Shown here: piece after piece, positions 5,990-6,976 of the stretch
Position numbering within the stretch: position 1 is the stretch's first letter
Layout: each line of letters opens with the position of its first letter
NCBI GenBank assembly: GCA_900313745.1
Contig: OMSM01000519.1
Coordinates: 1-6,976, forward strand
Length of the DNA: 6,976 nucleotides
DNA from: an uncultured Lachnospiraceae bacterium
GTDB taxonomy: Bacteria > Bacillota > Clostridia > Lachnospirales > Lachnospiraceae
Reading direction: 5' to 3'
Program-made: the position numbers and the translations under genes
Notes under the pieces: model-generated
Databases searched by the model: none
The model's input: the letters and a program-made list of their open reading frames with translations, nothing else
What the model was told of the DNA's origin: nothing

Positions 5990-6949
5990 ATGAGTGTATT
6001 GATTTCAGCGATTAAAATACTGATTTTCCCGGGCATCCTCTTCACGGTGGTTATGGGTGTGCTCTTAACGGGTATCAATAACCGTCTGGTTGCGAGAATG
6101 CAGAACCGTGTCGGCCCGCCGATCCTGCAGCCCTGGTATGACTTCCTTAAATGCTGCGGCAAGGAGACGATCGTTCCCAGGCACGCGAAAAAGGGAATTT
6201 TCCTGAACGCTCCGCTGGTCGGCCTGGTTGTCCTGCTCACGACCGCGCTCTTTGTCCCGATGCTCGGGCACACGATGTTCAGCACCGGTGCGGATCTCAT
6301 CGTCGTGCTTTACCTCCTGACCTTTGTCAGTGTGACGATGATCATCGGCGCGGCGGCCTCCGGATCACCCTTCGCGGGTGTCGGCCTTTCCCGTGAGATG
6401 GTGGCGATGGTCTCCTATGAGCTGCCCTTCGTGTTCGTCATTCTTGCTGTCGGCAGGCTTGCCGGACGCGGAACGGACATCGGCGTGACCTTCTCCCTGG
6501 CCCGCATCGCGGAGTACCAGGCGGAGAACGGAGCAATCCTTACTCACATCAGCATGATTCCTGCAGCGATCGCAATGCTGCTGGTTATTCCCTGTGAGAT
6601 CGGAATGCATCCGTTCGATATTGCCGAAGCGGAGACGGAGATCTGCGAAGGAACCCTCGCGGAATACAGCGGAAGGCCGCTGGCGATGTTCCGCCTTACC
6701 CACTGCATCAAGGTTTACGTGATGTCGGCGCTGTTCTCCGCCATGTTCTTGAGCGGCTTCTCCACCGGAATCCTGATGGTGGACGCACAGCTGCAGATTC
6801 TTTTCTGCCTGGTGGTGACCTTCATCAGCATGACAGTTCCTCATGCGGTATGCGCGAGACTCAAGGTTGAGCAGGTATTTAAGTTCTTCTGGACATTTGT
6901 TGCCGGACTGGCGCTGATCAGTCTTGTACTGGTTTGGTTTGGGTTGTAA
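5990..6949 (+). CDS. mbhM: NuoH-like membrane anchor subunit (MbhM/EchB/HycD family)
   Basis: This NuoH/ND1-family protein anchors the hydrogenase catalytic arm to the membrane arm and passes the conformational or electrostatic signal from the redox site to the ion-pumping part. The 319-residue length is usual. About eight hydrophobic segments are visible. Family motifs are ARMQNRVGPPILQPWYD at 35-51 and, in the cytoplasmic loop facing the catalytic subunit, HPFDIAEAETEICEG at 207-221 followed by EYSG, with acidic residues at 210, 213, 215, 217 and 220. The ATG at 5990 is chosen because the sequence from there (MSVLISAIKILIF) starts directly with the first helix; the ATG at 5942 is inside mrpD. 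The ribosome binding site is weak (AGGGGA, 5974-5979). It follows mrpD after 19 bases, unlike Pyrococcus, where it follows the large subunit. Confidence 0.94.
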   Translation: MSVLISAIKILIFPGILFTVVMGVLLTGINNRLVARMQNRVGPPILQPWYDFLKCCGKETIVPRHAKKGIFLNAPLVGLVVLLTTALFVPMLGHTMFSTGADLIVVLYLLTFVSVTMIIGAAASGSPFAGVGLSREMVAMVSYELPFVFVILAVGRLAGRGTDIGVTFSLARIAEYQAENGAILTHISMIPAAIAMLLVIPCEIGMHPFDIAEAETEICEGTLAEYSGRPLAMFRLTHCIKVYVMSALFSAMFLSGFSTGILMVDAQLQILFCLVVTFISMTVPHAVCARLKVEQVFKFFWTFVAGLALISLVLVWFGL

Positions 6950-6966
6950 GAGATTCGGGGATCAAT

Positions 6967-6976
6967 ATGAGTATAA
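6967..6976 (+). CDS. Start of the next operon gene, cut by the window end
   Basis: An ATG at 6967 followed by AGT ATA begins a likely coding region (Met-Ser-Ile) 17 bases after the NuoH-like gene, with a weak GGGGA at 6957-6961. Only three codons are visible, so no product can be named. From family composition, a missing iron-sulfur subunit (NuoB-like small subunit, NuoC-like, or NuoI-like ferredoxin) would be a reasonable expectation, but this is a guess. Confidence 0.45.

Noticed and set aside
6365..6844. Minus-strand open frame of 159 codons
   Set aside because: It is antisense to the NuoH-like gene and has a His/Asp/Glu/Arg-rich shadow composition without a ribosome binding site that stands out.
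1..6976. CRISPR arrays, tRNA or rRNA genes, insertion sequences, phage genes
   Set aside because: No spaced repeat array, RNA gene pattern, transposase or terminal inverted repeats were seen; almost all bases lie in the operon's coding regions.

Overview
The window is a single, densely packed, plus-strand operon segment encoding most of a membrane-bound, energy-converting group 4 [NiFe] hydrogenase of the Mbh (Mrp-Mbh) type. It runs from the truncated 3' part of the catalytic large subunit, through a nickel-insertion chaperone gene (hypA), into an eight-gene block of Mrp-antiporter-like membrane subunits, then a NuoH-like membrane anchor subunit, and ends at the first three codons of a further gene. 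No gene on the minus strand is supported.

Layout: 1-972 large subunit (5' end outside the window); 974-1315 hypA; 1316-1364 short gap with a small hairpin; 1365-5970 the antiporter-like module in the order MrpE, MrpF, MrpG, MbhD-like, MbhE-like, MrpB, MrpC, MrpD; 5990-6949 NuoH/MbhM-like subunit; 6967 onward the start of the next gene. The E-F-G-D-E-B-C-D order is the same as mbhA-H of Pyrococcus. What differs from the archaeal layout is that hypA sits between the large subunit and the membrane module, that the NuoH-like gene follows the MrpD gene instead of the large-subunit gene, and that no separate mbhI gene is present. The MrpD protein instead carries a long C-terminal extension.

How it works together (family knowledge applied to this sequence): reduced ferredoxin would donate electrons through iron-sulfur subunits encoded outside the window to the NiFe site on the large subunit, making H2. 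The NuoH-like subunit couples this to the membrane, and the Mrp-like module moves Na+ and/or H+. HypA delivers nickel to the large subunit. Both CxxC motifs that hold the NiFe site are present, so a true hydrogenase is expected and not a hydrogenase-derived sulfur or formate relative lacking the metal site.

Organism: strong GGAGG-type ribosome binding sites, near-zero spacing, GC-rich third codon positions and an anaerobic hydrogen metabolism suggest a moderately GC-rich Firmicute, probably a Clostridia member. The sequence does not allow a genus. The system is recognisable and not a wholly new one. The points most worth checking are the tail-less large subunit, the possible MrpD-MbhI fusion, the altered TM7-TM8 loop of MrpD, and the chain of translational overlaps.
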